The notes: a model not told the origin generated them from the letters alone. A stretch of 40,123 bases of DNA from Caulobacteraceae bacterium UBA5005 (GCA_002398405.1 DGYN01000082.1:37047-77169), one strand, 5' to 3'; positions 31,572 through 39,680 are shown, counted from the stretch's first letter. Translations and numbers: made by a program.

Positions 31572-32393
31572 CTAGGCCGCAGCCGCCTTGTAGCCGGGGG
31601 TTTTGCAATAGACGCCGGGGCGGCCCTCAAGGGGGAAGAGCCCCACGTCGTCGGCCGTTTCGTTCAGGCCCAGGACGAGGCAGCCGTCGGGGGAAAGCAG
31701 GCCCTTCATCTGTTCCAGGACGCGCTTGCGGCTGGCGGGATCAAAGCTCGCCACCGCATAGCGGCAGAAGATGACGTCGAAGGTTCCCAAGGGACGCAGG
31801 TCGGCCAAAAGGTTGATCCGCCGCCAGCGGACCATCTGCATGAGGCGGGAGGAAATGCGCCACATCTCACCCTCCTTTTCGAAATGGTTTAGCAGGGACC
31901 GGATCGGCAGGCCCCGCTGGATTTCGAACTGGGTGTAGAGGCCTGAGCGGGCCTTTTCCACACAGGCATCCGACAGGTCCGAGGCGAAGAGCTGCACTTC
32001 GGCGCCTTCGAGCTTGGCGGATTCCTCTGCCAGGATCATGGCCAGGGAATAGGGCTCCTGGCCGCTGGCGCAGGCCGCCGACCAGATGCGGATGGGGCCG
32101 GACTTGCGGGCCGCGAGCCTGGGCAGGATCTCTCCCCGAAATTCGTCGAAGGCGGCCTTGTCGCGGAAGAAGGACGTCTCGTTCGAGGTCATGGCCTCGA
32201 CGGCGGCCCAGATCAGGCGGTCGTCCCGCGTCTCGCGGATGGCGTTGAACAGCTCCGTATGGGTGGCGAACCCCTCACGGCGGGCGAGCGGGCCCAGGCG
32301 CGTTTCCACCAGATAGGTCTTGGCCGGGTCGATGACCACGCCCGAACGCCCCTGGACGAGGAGGCGGAGCGCCTCGAGATCTTCGGGCTTCAT
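31572..32393 (-). CDS. cheR: CheR-type protein-glutamate methyltransferase
   Basis: A 273-residue SAM-dependent methyltransferase of the CheR family, which methylates glutamates of chemoreceptors. Features: N-terminal helical domain, SNETSFFRD (about 90-98), SAM motif IWSAACASGQEPYSLAMIL (about 123-141), FASDLSDACVEKARSG, and DVIFCRYAVASFDPASR (about 218). The usual FCRNVLIYF at this last site is changed to FCRYAVASF, so the conserved Asn is Tyr; activity may differ. It overlaps the upstream CheY-like gene by four bases. The cheR-cheY pair next to chpT suggests regulatory rather than classical flagellar operon context. Confidence 0.9.
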   Translation of the reverse strand: MKPEDLEALRLLVQGRSGVVIDPAKTYLVETRLGPLARREGFATHTELFNAIRETRDDRLIWAAVEAMTSNETSFFRDKAAFDEFRGEILPRLAARKSGPIRIWSAACASGQEPYSLAMILAEESAKLEGAEVQLFASDLSDACVEKARSGLYTQFEIQRGLPIRSLLNHFEKEGEMWRISSRLMQMVRWRRINLLADLRPLGTFDVIFCRYAVASFDPASRKRVLEQMKGLLSPDGCLVLGLNETADDVGLFPLEGRPGVYCKTPGYKAAAA

Positions 32394-32770
32394 GCGGCCA
32401 TCTCCGGGACCAGGCCGCTTTGGGCGAACTTGGAGATGATGATGTCCCCGTCGAAGGGCTTCATGATGTATTCGTTGGCCCCGGCGTCGAGGGCTTCGGC
32501 GATGCGGGCCGGGTCGTTCTCGACGGTGCAGATGATGACCACCGGGGTCTTCCCGTCCGGTTCGGCGCGCAGCTGGCGCAGGAACTCAAGCCCGTCCATG
32601 ACCGGCATGTTCCAGTCCAGCAGGATGGCTTCAGGCATGGCGGTGCGGCACCAGGCCATGGCTTCCATGCCGTCGGCGGCTTCGGCGATTTCGAAGCCGA
32701 GATCCTCGATGATGCGGCGGGCGACTTTGCGGATCACTCGGCTGTCGTCGACCACCAGGCAGGTCTTCAC
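32390..32770 (-). CDS. Single-domain CheY-like response regulator
   Basis: A 126-residue receiver domain. Acidic pocket Asp8-Asp9 (VVDDSR), phosphoacceptor Asp52 (LLDWNMPVMDG), Thr82 (IICTVEN) and Lys104 (YIMKPF) are all present. No output domain. The gene is coupled to cheR by a four-base overlap (32390-32393), and GGAGCG precedes the ATG. Partner could be a chemotaxis kinase or, given chpT next door, a phosphorelay; which one cannot be told from sequence. Confidence 0.92.
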   Translation of the reverse strand: MKTCLVVDDSRVIRKVARRIIEDLGFEIAEAADGMEAMAWCRTAMPEAILLDWNMPVMDGLEFLRQLRAEPDGKTPVVIICTVENDPARIAEALDAGANEYIMKPFDGDIIISKFAQSGLVPEMAA

Positions 32771-32871
32771 CTTGGAGGCGCTCCTTGGAACAGTCCCCTT
32801 CTATGCCGGGCCAAGGTTAAGGGAGGGTGAGGGGGAGGGTCCGGACCAAAGATTTGATGGGGGATAACCTG

Positions 32872-32993
32872 TTGTCATCCCGGACGGCCCGCAGGGGCGA
32901 TCCGGGACCCAACAGCTAGGTTTTTGCGGCCAAGCCCAGTCGCCTGGGTCCTGGCTCTTCAGCCGCAAAGCGGACTTGCTGCAGGGATGACAA
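32872..32993. repeat. Palindromic element with TTGTCATCCC terminal repeats
   Basis: TTGTCATCCC (32872-32881) and GGGATGACAA (32984-32993) are perfect 10-base inverted ends. Inside, CCGGACGGCCCGCAGGGGCG, ATCCGGGACCCA, CCTGGGTCCTGG and CAGCCGCAAAGCGGACTTGC make nested arms. It is a single copy in this window, placed between the CheY-like gene and the chpT stop, of the kind of dispersed palindrome common in Caulobacteraceae. Confidence 0.7.
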
Positions 32994-32998
32994 GGGGT

Positions 32999-33634
32999 CT
33001 ACGCCGGCAAGCGGACAACAATCTCGAAGCTGGTTTCAGTGAGGGTGAAATCCAGGGACCCCCCCGCTTCGGCGACGAAGCTCGCCACATAGAAGCCCTG
33101 CACCCAATAGCCGGCCATGCCGTCGCCCAGAGGCTCGCGGGAAAGCCCCCGCGTGACCTCGTCCTTGACCGAAATGCGGTCGCCCTCCGCCCTGGCGGTG
33201 AGGACAAGCCCGCCCTCTTCCTCTCCTGAGGAAATCCGCGCCGTTCCGCCGCGCGGCAGGGCCGAGCCCGCCATCTGAATGATGTTAAGGGCCGCGCGGG
33301 CGGCGGGCTTGATCAGGGTTTCCTGATCGATGGCCCACTCCAGCTCGGCGCGCTGATACTCAAAGACACGCGTCGTGAGGGAGTTCAGCTCGCGGGTGTC
33401 AAAGGCCTCGGCGGCGGCTGAGGCGCCGAAGGCGACGCGGTAGAATTCCAGCAGTGCGCCCTGTTTCTTGGCGCTGTCGGCGATCAGGTTGACCGCATCG
33501 TCGCGCATGTCCTGGCTGTCGGGGTCCTGAAGCAGATCGACCCCTGAGACGATGGCCCCGGTGGGGCTGATGAAGTCATGGCAAAGCTTCGCGGAGATGG
33601 CGGCGGCGAGCTCTGCGGGCGTGGGACCTTGCAT
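32999..33634 (-). CDS. chpT: Histidine phosphotransferase ChpT
   Basis: A 211-residue phosphotransferase with a degenerate kinase fold. The phosphorylatable His is His19 in KLCHDFISPTGAIVSGVDLL; the second half is an ATPase-like domain without ATP motifs (AARAALNIIQMAGSALPRGG, DGMAGYWVQGFYVASFV). In Caulobacter ChpT passes phosphate from CckA to CtrA and CpdR, controlling the cell cycle. It is divergent from cysQ across 63 bases and lies downstream (same strand) of nothing else, with the CheY-like and cheR genes following on the same strand. Confidence 0.92.
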   Translation of the reverse strand: MQGPTPAELAAAISAKLCHDFISPTGAIVSGVDLLQDPDSQDMRDDAVNLIADSAKKQGALLEFYRVAFGASAAAEAFDTRELNSLTTRVFEYQRAELEWAIDQETLIKPAARAALNIIQMAGSALPRGGTARISSGEEEGGLVLTARAEGDRISVKDEVTRGLSREPLGDGMAGYWVQGFYVASFVAEAGGSLDFTLTETSFEIVVRLPA

Positions 33635-33697
33635 AGGGCGTAATTGTCCTGATTTGGCGCTTTGGGAAAGCGAGCGGCTCTGGCAAGGAACGGCGCC

Positions 33698-34471
33698 ATG
33701 ACAAGCCCCGCCGACCTTGGACTGATCCTCGCCGACATCGTCGAAGAGGCCGCCCGCGACATCATCCTGCCGCTGTGGCGTTCAGGCCTTGCCGTCGACG
33801 CCAAGGCCGACAAGAGCCCCGTGACCGAGGCCGACCGCCAGGGCGAGATCCTGATCCTCAAACGCCTGGCCGAGCATTTCCCCGGCGTCACGGTGATCTC
33901 CGAGGAGCACGCGTCCGAATTCGGCACCCCCGACGAGATCGGCCCCCGATTTTTCCTGGTCGATCCGGTGGACGGCACCAAGGCCTTCGTGCGGGGCGAT
34001 CCGCACTTCACGGTCAACATTGGGCTCATCGAGAATGGCCGGCCGGTGGCGGGGGCGGTCAACGCCCCGGCGCTGGGCCAGACCTGGTTCACGACTGCTC
34101 AGGGGACCCATCGGCGGGGGCCGGAAGCGGACGCGGCGCCCGTACGGGTCCGGCGCTGGAAGCAGGGCGAGGCGCTCTGCCTGATCAGCCACACCATGAA
34201 GCCGGAAACGGCCGACGCCCTGGCCAAGGAATACGGGTTCGACCTGCGCCAGCCCATGGATAGCTCGATCAAGCTCTGCATCATCGCCCAAGGCGACGCC
34301 GACATCTATCCGCGCCACGGGACGACCATGGAATGGGACATCGCCGCGGGCCACGCGGTGCTGGAGGGCGCAGGCGGTCTGATGCTGAACCACAACGGCT
34401 CGCCCCTGACCTACGGCAAGGCGAGCGAAGGCTTCCGCAACGGCTGGTTCGTGGCGCGCGGAACGCCCTAG
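33698..34471 (+). CDS. cysQ: 3'(2'),5'-bisphosphate nucleotidase CysQ-like
   Basis: A 257-residue inositol-phosphatase superfamily enzyme. Metal and phosphate sites: KSPVTEADRQGE (about 39-50), ISEEHASEFG (about 67-76), FLVDPVDGTKAFVRGDPHFT (about 85-104) and WDIAAGHAVLEGAGG (about 214-228). The DPVDGTKxFxxGxxxFTVNIGLI form is the CysQ subtype, which hydrolyses PAP formed in sulfate assimilation; histidinol or inositol phosphatase activity is the alternative. Start at 33698 is chosen because AAGGAA lies seven bases before it; an earlier ATG at 33662 lacks one. Divergent from chpT. Confidence 0.88.
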   Translation: MTSPADLGLILADIVEEAARDIILPLWRSGLAVDAKADKSPVTEADRQGEILILKRLAEHFPGVTVISEEHASEFGTPDEIGPRFFLVDPVDGTKAFVRGDPHFTVNIGLIENGRPVAGAVNAPALGQTWFTTAQGTHRRGPEADAAPVRVRRWKQGEALCLISHTMKPETADALAKEYGFDLRQPMDSSIKLCIIAQGDADIYPRHGTTMEWDIAAGHAVLEGAGGLMLNHNGSPLTYGKASEGFRNGWFVARGTP

Positions 34472-34477
34472 ACGGCC

Positions 34478-34594
34478 CTAGAGCAGGCCGAAAACCATAT
34501 AGCCGGCGAACCCGGCCACGAAGGAGGCCACGGCGACAAAGGCCATGGACCTGAGGAACGATACCGGATTCTCTCTATGTATTGCGGTACGCAT
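34478..34594 (-). CDS. Small single-pass membrane protein
   Basis: A 38-residue frame from ATG 34594: MRTAIHRENPVSFLRSMAFV followed by AVASFVAGFAGYMVFGLL. A short basic N-terminus and one hydrophobic helix with small-residue spacing (AxxxFxxGFxG) indicate an inner-membrane miniprotein. GGAAGG lies eleven bases upstream of the ATG. The frame remains open to 34666, but the extra 24 residues are antisense to another small frame and unlikely. It is convergent with cysQ (6 bases apart). Function unknown. Confidence 0.6.
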   Translation of the reverse strand: MRTAIHRENPVSFLRSMAFVAVASFVAGFAGYMVFGLL

Positions 34595-34629
34595 CGGCGG
34601 AAATCCTTCCCTCAAAGGAGGCCATCGCG

Positions 34630-34779
34630 ATGGAACACATGCGAGGGCCAAGCTCTGAACGCGCAAGCACCTTGGCCGGTTGCACCCGGCCTACCCTCTG
34701 GTTTCACGATTCCGCGAGGCGAAGAAGCCGACCTTGGCCATTCGTCCACAAGTTTTCGCTGCGCCATCCACGAACATGA
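34630..34779 (+). CDS. Possible 49-residue basic miniprotein with strong ribosome site
   Basis: ATG 34630 follows a near-perfect AAAGGAGG (34614-34621) by eight bases, one of the best ribosome sites in the window. The product (MEHMRGPSSERASTLAGCTR, then PTLWFHDSARRR, ending WPFVHKFSLRHPRT) is basic, with three tryptophans or aromatics in clusters and no hydrophobic segment. Family not recognised. The same DNA has RNA structure: GAGGG (34647-34651 region) with CCCTC, GGCCAAG with CTTGGCC, and CCGG-ttgcac-CCGG, so a structured RNA is an alternative. It ends 13 bases before dapE and may be co-transcribed. Confidence 0.5.
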   Translation: MEHMRGPSSERASTLAGCTRPTLWFHDSARRRSRPWPFVHKFSLRHPRT

Positions 34780-34792
34780 GTAAAAGCGCCTC

Positions 34793-35938
34793 ATGACCGT
34801 CAATGCTTTGTCATTCGCCCAGGATTTGATCCGCCGCCCCTCCGTCACCCCGCACGACGCCGGGGCCATGGATGTGCTGCAGGGCGCCCTGGCGGCCCTG
34901 GGCTTCGAATGCCGGCGGATGAAGTTCGGCGAGATCGAAAACCTCTATGCGCGGATCGGCAGCCAGAACGCGCCGAACCTTTGTTTCGCAGGCCACACCG
35001 ACGTCGTGCCGCCGGGCGATCTGGCCGGCTGGCGGCACGATCCCTTCGGGGCCGTCGTCGAGGACGGCCTGCTGATCGGCCGCGGCGCGGCCGACATGAA
35101 GGGCTCGATCGCGGCTTGGGTGGCGGCGGTCTCGCGCATCCTGGCCGCCGGCCCGCCGGTCGGGGCGCTTTCCTTCCTGATCACCGGCGATGAGGAGGGC
35201 GTCGCCGTCGACGGCACCGGCCCGGTGGTCGAGGCCCTGATGGCGGAGGGTGAGCGGGTCGATCACTGCGTGCTCGGCGAGCCGACCTCGCTGGCGTTGG
35301 TCGGCGACCAGCTGAAGATCGGCCGGCGCGGCAGCCTGAACGCGGTGATCAGCGTCGAAGGCCGCCAGGGCCACGTCGCCTATCCGCACCTGGCCGCCAA
35401 CCCCATTCCCGTGTTGATCAAGCTGTTGGACCGGGTCCAGAGCCATGTCCTGGACGAGGGCTATCCGCGCTTTCCGCCCTCGAACCTGGAAGTCACCACT
35501 ATCGATGTGGCCAACCCCGCGACCAATGTCATTCCCGCCAAGGCGAGCGCCCGGCTCAACATCCGCTTCAACCCGGCCCACGATGGGGAAAGCCTGATCG
35601 CCTGGCTGACCCAGGAAGTGCAGCTCGCCCAAAAGGACTTTCCGGGCAAGATCGAACTTATGCCCGCCCTCACCGGCAACGCCTTCATCACCGAGCCGGG
35701 GGACTTCGTCGAGGTCTGCTCCAGCGCGGTATCTGACGTCCTGGGCCGCACGCCCGAACTCGCCACCACCGGCGGCATCTCCGACGCCCGGTTTATCCGC
35801 AAGCTCTGCCCCGTCGTCGAGTTGGGGCTCGTCGGCGCCTCCATGCACATGATCGATGAGCACGCCCCGGTCGCCGACATCGAGGCCCTGTCGGCGGTCT
35901 ACGAGCGCCTGATCGAGCGCTATTTCGCGGTCTTCTAG
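34793..35938 (+). CDS. dapE: Succinyl-diaminopimelate desuccinylase
   Basis: A 381-residue M20 metallohydrolase of the lysine/diaminopimelate pathway, hydrolysing N-succinyl-LL-DAP. Zinc ligands are visible: His68 and Asp70 (CFAGHTDVVPPGD), bridging Asp101 (GRGAADMKGS), catalytic Glu134-Glu135 (TGDEEG), Glu in VLGEPTS, and His near 350 (GASMHMIDEHAP). The dimerisation lid carries GRRGSLNAVISVEGRQGHVAYP. Length is usual. Start at ATG 34793. Tail overlaps the convergent lysR-type gene by four bases. Confidence 0.96.
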   Translation: MTVNALSFAQDLIRRPSVTPHDAGAMDVLQGALAALGFECRRMKFGEIENLYARIGSQNAPNLCFAGHTDVVPPGDLAGWRHDPFGAVVEDGLLIGRGAADMKGSIAAWVAAVSRILAAGPPVGALSFLITGDEEGVAVDGTGPVVEALMAEGERVDHCVLGEPTSLALVGDQLKIGRRGSLNAVISVEGRQGHVAYPHLAANPIPVLIKLLDRVQSHVLDEGYPRFPPSNLEVTTIDVANPATNVIPAKASARLNIRFNPAHDGESLIAWLTQEVQLAQKDFPGKIELMPALTGNAFITEPGDFVEVCSSAVSDVLGRTPELATTGGISDARFIRKLCPVVELGLVGASMHMIDEHAPVADIEALSAVYERLIERYFAVF

Positions 35939-36858
35939 ACCCGGGACCGTTTCATCAGGTCAACCAAGGCCAGGCGCTCGCGCAGGCGCGGGGTGGCGAA
36001 ATCCAGGAAGGCGCGGAGCTTTTGCGGGATCAGGCCTTGACCTGTGTGGACCAGATGCACCGGCCAGGGCGCCGGGTCGAAGTCTTGGAGGATCTGGATG
36101 AGCTCCCCGTCCTGCACCGCCTTGGCCGCCTGGTAGCAGAACACCCCGGTGACCCCCAGGCCTGCGACCGCCGCATCGAGCGCGGCTTCGGCGGTGTTGA
36201 CGGCGAGGCGCGAGCGGACCCGAACCGTCGTCTCGCCGCGAGGCGTGGGAAAGCGCCAGGTGTTGGCGGAGAAAAGGCCGTCGAAGGTGATGCAGGCGTG
36301 GCTCCCCAGCGCCTCGGGCGTCTTGGGCCAACCCTGGGCGGCGAGATAGTCGGGGCTGGCGAAAAGCCCCCGCTGGACCTGACCCAGGCGGGTAGCAATC
36401 AAACTGCTGTCCGGCAGGGGGCCGATGCGCACTGCCGCGTCGATCCGCTCTTCGGCTAGATGAGCGATCCGGTCGGCCAGGACGAGGCGAAGGTCAATCT
36501 CCGGATAGGCGGTGAGGAAGTCCACGGCCACCGGCGTCACGTGGAAGCGGCCGAACACCACGGGCGCGGCGACGACAAGATCGCCGCGCGGGGCGCTGTA
36601 TTCACCGGCGGCGGCGCGCTCGGCCTCGCCGACCTGTTCCAGGATCGGCTTGATGGCGGCGACATAGGCCAGGCCCGCCTCGGTCAGAGTGAGCCGGCGC
36701 GCGGCGCGCACCAAAAGGCGGGTCTTGAGATGGGCTTCGAGGTCGGCGATGCGGCGGCTGACGGTAGTCAGCGGCACGCCCAGCCGGCGGGCGGCTGCCG
36801 ACAGGCTCCCGGCTTCTACCGCCGTCAGCAGCAGGGACATGGCGTTCAGGCGGTCCAT
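35935..36858 (-). CDS. LysR-family transcriptional regulator
   Basis: A 307-residue regulator. N-terminal winged helix-turn-helix (about 1-60) is SLSAAARRLGVPLTTVSRRI in the canonical LysR layout, followed by LVRAARRLTLTEAG and a substrate-binding domain from about 90 (GDLVVAAPVVFGRFHVTPVA). It is divergent from the AhpD-like gene, with 117 bases between starts, so it probably controls that gene and the following DUF1348 gene. The inducer is unknown. Confidence 0.92.
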   Translation of the reverse strand: MDRLNAMSLLLTAVEAGSLSAAARRLGVPLTTVSRRIADLEAHLKTRLLVRAARRLTLTEAGLAYVAAIKPILEQVGEAERAAAGEYSAPRGDLVVAAPVVFGRFHVTPVAVDFLTAYPEIDLRLVLADRIAHLAEERIDAAVRIGPLPDSSLIATRLGQVQRGLFASPDYLAAQGWPKTPEALGSHACITFDGLFSANTWRFPTPRGETTVRVRSRLAVNTAEAALDAAVAGLGVTGVFCYQAAKAVQDGELIQILQDFDPAPWPVHLVHTGQGLIPQKLRAFLDFATPRLRERLALVDLMKRSRV

Positions 36859-36975
36859 GGAGCCTTTCGAAATATGGAAGGATAGGTCCCATTTCTACAG
36901 ACTGATGCCGCAAATCGGAAGGCGGTATCAAGCGTTTCGTCGAGGCGCCCGCCTCATTCGAAGAGGAACTTCCCC

Positions 36976-37527
36976 ATGACCCGCACCACCATTCCCGCCG
37001 ACGTCCAGGCCGCGCCGGCCGCCTCCCGGCCCATGCTCGCCGCCGTCCAGGCTCAGCTCGGTTCAGCCCCCAACGTCTTTCGCCTGGTCTCGCTCAGCCC
37101 CGCCGCCCTGCAGGGCTATACGGGCTTGCTCGGGGCCCTCGGCTCGGGCGCTCTGCCGCAGGCCACCCACGAGCGGATCGCGCTCGCCGTCGCCGAGGTC
37201 AACGGCTGCAGCTACTGCCTGTCCGCCCACACCTATCTCGGCCGCACCTTCGCCAAGCTGGATGATGCCGAGATGACTGCGAACCGCTCCGGCGCCTCCA
37301 ACGATCCCAAGGCCGACGCTGCGGTGCGTTTCGCCGTCAAGGTCGCGCGCCTGCGCGGTCATGTCACTGAGCAGGATCTGAGCACAGTGAAGCTCGCTGG
37401 CTACAGCGACGCCCAGGTGATCGAGATCGTCCAGCACGTGGCCCTCAACACCTGGACCAACTACGTCAATGAGGTCTTCAACACCGATATCGACTTCCCC
37501 GTCGTCAGCGCCCGCGCCGCCGCCTGA
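36976..37527 (+). CDS. AhpD-like/carboxymuconolactone decarboxylase family protein
   Basis: A 183-residue all-helical protein. The redox-active signature EVNGCSYCLSAHTYLGR (Cys78, Cys81, His85) is that of alkylhydroperoxidase AhpD-type and peroxidase-related members of the carboxymuconolactone decarboxylase family, so it is a probable thiol-dependent peroxide reductase rather than a decarboxylase. GAGGAAC precedes the ATG. It is divergent from the LysR gene and followed after 11 bases by a DUF1348 gene, an arrangement implying a small LysR-controlled operon. Confidence 0.88.
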   Translation: MTRTTIPADVQAAPAASRPMLAAVQAQLGSAPNVFRLVSLSPAALQGYTGLLGALGSGALPQATHERIALAVAEVNGCSYCLSAHTYLGRTFAKLDDAEMTANRSGASNDPKADAAVRFAVKVARLRGHVTEQDLSTVKLAGYSDAQVIEIVQHVALNTWTNYVNEVFNTDIDFPVVSARAAA

Positions 37528-37538
37528 AGGATTGACCC

Positions 37539-38003
37539 ATGAGCCGTCCACCCTTGCCGCCGTTCGACGAAGCCGCCGCCGTCCTGAAGGCCCGCGCCGC
37601 CGAGGACGCCTGGAACAGCCGTGATCCGGCAAGGGTGGCGCTCGCCTATACCGAGGGCAGCCACTGGCGGAACCGCGCTGAGATTGTCGAAGGCCGCGCC
37701 GCAATCGAGGCCTTCCTGACCCGCAAATGGGCCGCCGAACTGGAGTACCGGCTGATCAAGGAGGTCTGGGGATTTCGCCTAAACCGCATCGCGGTGCGTT
37801 TCGTCTATGAATCCCACGACGCCGAAGGCCAGTGGTTCCGCAGCCATGGGGTCGAGCTTTGGGAGTTCGATGAGGCCGGCCTGATGCGCCGCCGCGTCGC
37901 CAGCATCAATGACGAGCCCATCGCGGCCGCTGACCGGCGTTTCCACTGGCCGCTGGGGCCCCGCCCCGCCGATCACCCCGGCCTCACCGAGCTGGGCCTC
38001 TAG
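37539..38003 (+). CDS. DUF1348 / NTF2-like (SnoaL-type) protein
   Basis: A 154-residue single-domain protein. AEDAWNSRDPARVALAYTEG, SHWRNRAEIVEGRAAIEAFL, EVWGFRLNRIAVRFVYESHD and the HGVELWEFDEAGLMRRRVASIND segment are typical of the DUF1348 family with a cone-shaped NTF2 fold. Function is not established; ligand binding or a small enzymatic role is assumed for the family. Second gene of the putative AhpD-like operon. Its stop TAG shares bases with the truA stop on the other strand (CTAG, 38000-38003). Confidence 0.9.
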   Translation: MSRPPLPPFDEAAAVLKARAAEDAWNSRDPARVALAYTEGSHWRNRAEIVEGRAAIEAFLTRKWAAELEYRLIKEVWGFRLNRIAVRFVYESHDAEGQWFRSHGVELWEFDEAGLMRRRVASINDEPIAAADRRFHWPLGPRPADHPGLTELGL

Positions 38004-38734
38004 TACCCCACCCCGGTCAGATAGAGCCCCGCCGCCGGCGCCACCGGCCCACAGCGTTTGCGGTCGCGGGCTTCCAGGGCCGATTGCAATGCGGCCACGT
38101 TCCAGCGTCCGACGCCGACCTCGGCCAGGGACCCGGTCATCGACCGCACTTGGCGATGCAGGAAGCTGCGGGCGGAAAACTCCAGCCGCACCTCTTCGCC
38201 CATCCGGTAAACCCTCGCCGAATGCAGGGTCTTTTCCGGGGTTTTGGCCTGGCAGTGGGTGTCGCGAAAGGTGGTGAAGTCGTGGAAGCCGACCAGGGCC
38301 TGGGCCGCCTCGTGCATCGCCTCGGCGTCCAGCGGCTTCTTGACGTGCCAGACCCGGCCCCGGTCCAGCGCCGCGAAACCCCGCCGGTTCAGGATCCGGT
38401 ACAGATAGCGCCGCTCGATGGCGTCGAAGCGGGCATGGAAATCGCCGACCTCAACCGCGTCGAGCACCGCTATGGGCTCGGGGACCAGGCGGGCGTTCAT
38501 GGCGTTCTGCACCACCTCCGCAGGCCACGCCTTTTCGAGGTCGAAGTGCACGACCTGGCCGGTGGCGTGAACGCCAGCATCGGTGCGGCCGGCGGTATGG
38601 ACCCGCGTCACTTCGCCTGAGAAGGCCAGGATCGCTCGCTCCAGATGGCCCTGGATGGTCGGCCCGTTCTCCTGGGCCTGGAAGCCGGCATAGGGCTCGC
38701 CGTTGTACTCGATCGTCAGACGATAGCGCGGCAT
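38000..38734 (-). CDS. truA: tRNA pseudouridine(38-40) synthase TruA
   Basis: A 244-residue enzyme forming pseudouridine in the anticodon stem-loop of tRNAs. Catalytic Asp52 lies in HTAGRTDAGVHATGQVVHF; YRLTIEYNGEPYAGFQ opens the protein and FLHRQVRSMTGSLAEVGVGR is the conserved C-terminal motif. The start is ATG 38734, where the preceding fmt stop overlaps by one base (TGATG). The frame is open much further upstream (to 39310) only because it shadows fmt. Confidence 0.95.
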   Translation of the reverse strand: MPRYRLTIEYNGEPYAGFQAQENGPTIQGHLERAILAFSGEVTRVHTAGRTDAGVHATGQVVHFDLEKAWPAEVVQNAMNARLVPEPIAVLDAVEVGDFHARFDAIERRYLYRILNRRGFAALDRGRVWHVKKPLDAEAMHEAAQALVGFHDFTTFRDTHCQAKTPEKTLHSARVYRMGEEVRLEFSARSFLHRQVRSMTGSLAEVGVGRWNVAALQSALEARDRKRCGPVAPAAGLYLTGVGY

Positions 38735-39648
38735 CAGGTGACCTTCGTCCCCTTGAGCAGCGGAAAGCCGCGAACGAAATCGGGCGTGTCCTGGGCCGCT
38801 TTGCCCTCGCGCTGGGCCCGGTGCAGCCGCACCGCGCCCTCCCCGCAGGCGATCAGCAGGGTGTTGTCGAGCAGGGTCCCGGGATCGCCCGCCCCCTCTT
38901 CGACTGACGACAGCAGCGCCTTGATGCGGGCCCCGCCGCCTTCGAACCAGGCGCCGGGAAAGGGGGATAGGCCCCGGATATGCCGGTCGACCTCCACGGC
39001 TGGCCGGGTCCAGTCGATCCGCGCCTCGCTGGGCTTGATCTTCTTGGCGTAGGTCAGGCCTTCCTCGTCCTGAGGAACTTCCACCGCCTCGCCGCGCTCG
39101 ACCCGGGCCAGAGCCTCGGCGAGCAGCGCCGCGCCCTGGACGGCCAGGCGATCGTGCAGGGTTCCAGCCGTCTCCATCCGGTCGATCCGCAGGGTCGCCG
39201 AGGCGATCACCGGGCCTTCGTCCAGGCCCTGGGTCATCCGCATGACCTCCGCGCCGGTGACCGCATCCCCCGCCATGATGGCCCGCTGAATGGGCGCCGC
39301 GCCCCGCCACCTCGGCAGCAGGGAGGCGTGCAGATTGTAAGCCCCGAGCCTGGGCGCATCGAGGATCGCCTGCGGCAGGATCTGGCCGTAGGCGACCACC
39401 ACGGCGGCGTCGAGTTCGAGGGCCTCGAACGCGGCGATCTCGGCCGGGTCACGCATGGAGACCGGGGTGCGGACCGGGATCTTCAGGGTCTCGGCCAGGG
39501 CGTGGACGGGCGAGGGCTGCAGGACCTGACCGCGGCCGCGGGGCCTGGGCGGCTGGGAATAGACGCAGGCGATCTCATGCCCCGCCTTGGCAAGGGCGGT
39601 CAGGCACGTGGCGGCAAAATCAGGACTGCCCATAAAGGCGATGCGCAT
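38734..39648 (-). CDS. fmt: Methionyl-tRNA formyltransferase
   Basis: A 304-residue enzyme that formylates initiator Met-tRNA using 10-formyl-THF. MRIAFMGSPDFAATCLTAL begins the formyltransferase domain; the catalytic region YNLHASLLPRWRGAAPIQRA (Asn and His about 107-109) with GDAVTGAEVMRMTQGLDEGP follows; the C-terminal OB-like domain starts near 205 (AKKIKPSEARIDW). AAGGAGGCG precedes the ATG. fmt-truA is a usual pairing; the peptide deformylase gene often next to it is not in the window. Confidence 0.96.
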   Translation of the reverse strand: MRIAFMGSPDFAATCLTALAKAGHEIACVYSQPPRPRGRGQVLQPSPVHALAETLKIPVRTPVSMRDPAEIAAFEALELDAAVVVAYGQILPQAILDAPRLGAYNLHASLLPRWRGAAPIQRAIMAGDAVTGAEVMRMTQGLDEGPVIASATLRIDRMETAGTLHDRLAVQGAALLAEALARVERGEAVEVPQDEEGLTYAKKIKPSEARIDWTRPAVEVDRHIRGLSPFPGAWFEGGGARIKALLSSVEEGAGDPGTLLDNTLLIACGEGAVRLHRAQREGKAAQDTPDFVRGFPLLKGTKVT

Positions 39649-39680
39649 GGCGCCTCCTTTAGCCTTGGCGAGGCCGATGC

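Noticed and set aside
32789..32798. AACAGTCCCC upstream of the CheY-like gene
   Set aside because: Matches one arm tip of the REPIN family but no partner arm is present, so it is not called a repeat element.
38735..39310. N-terminal extension of TruA by 192 residues
   Set aside because: Arg/Gly-rich shadow of fmt; the real TruA begins MPRYRLTIEY at 38734, overlapping the fmt stop.
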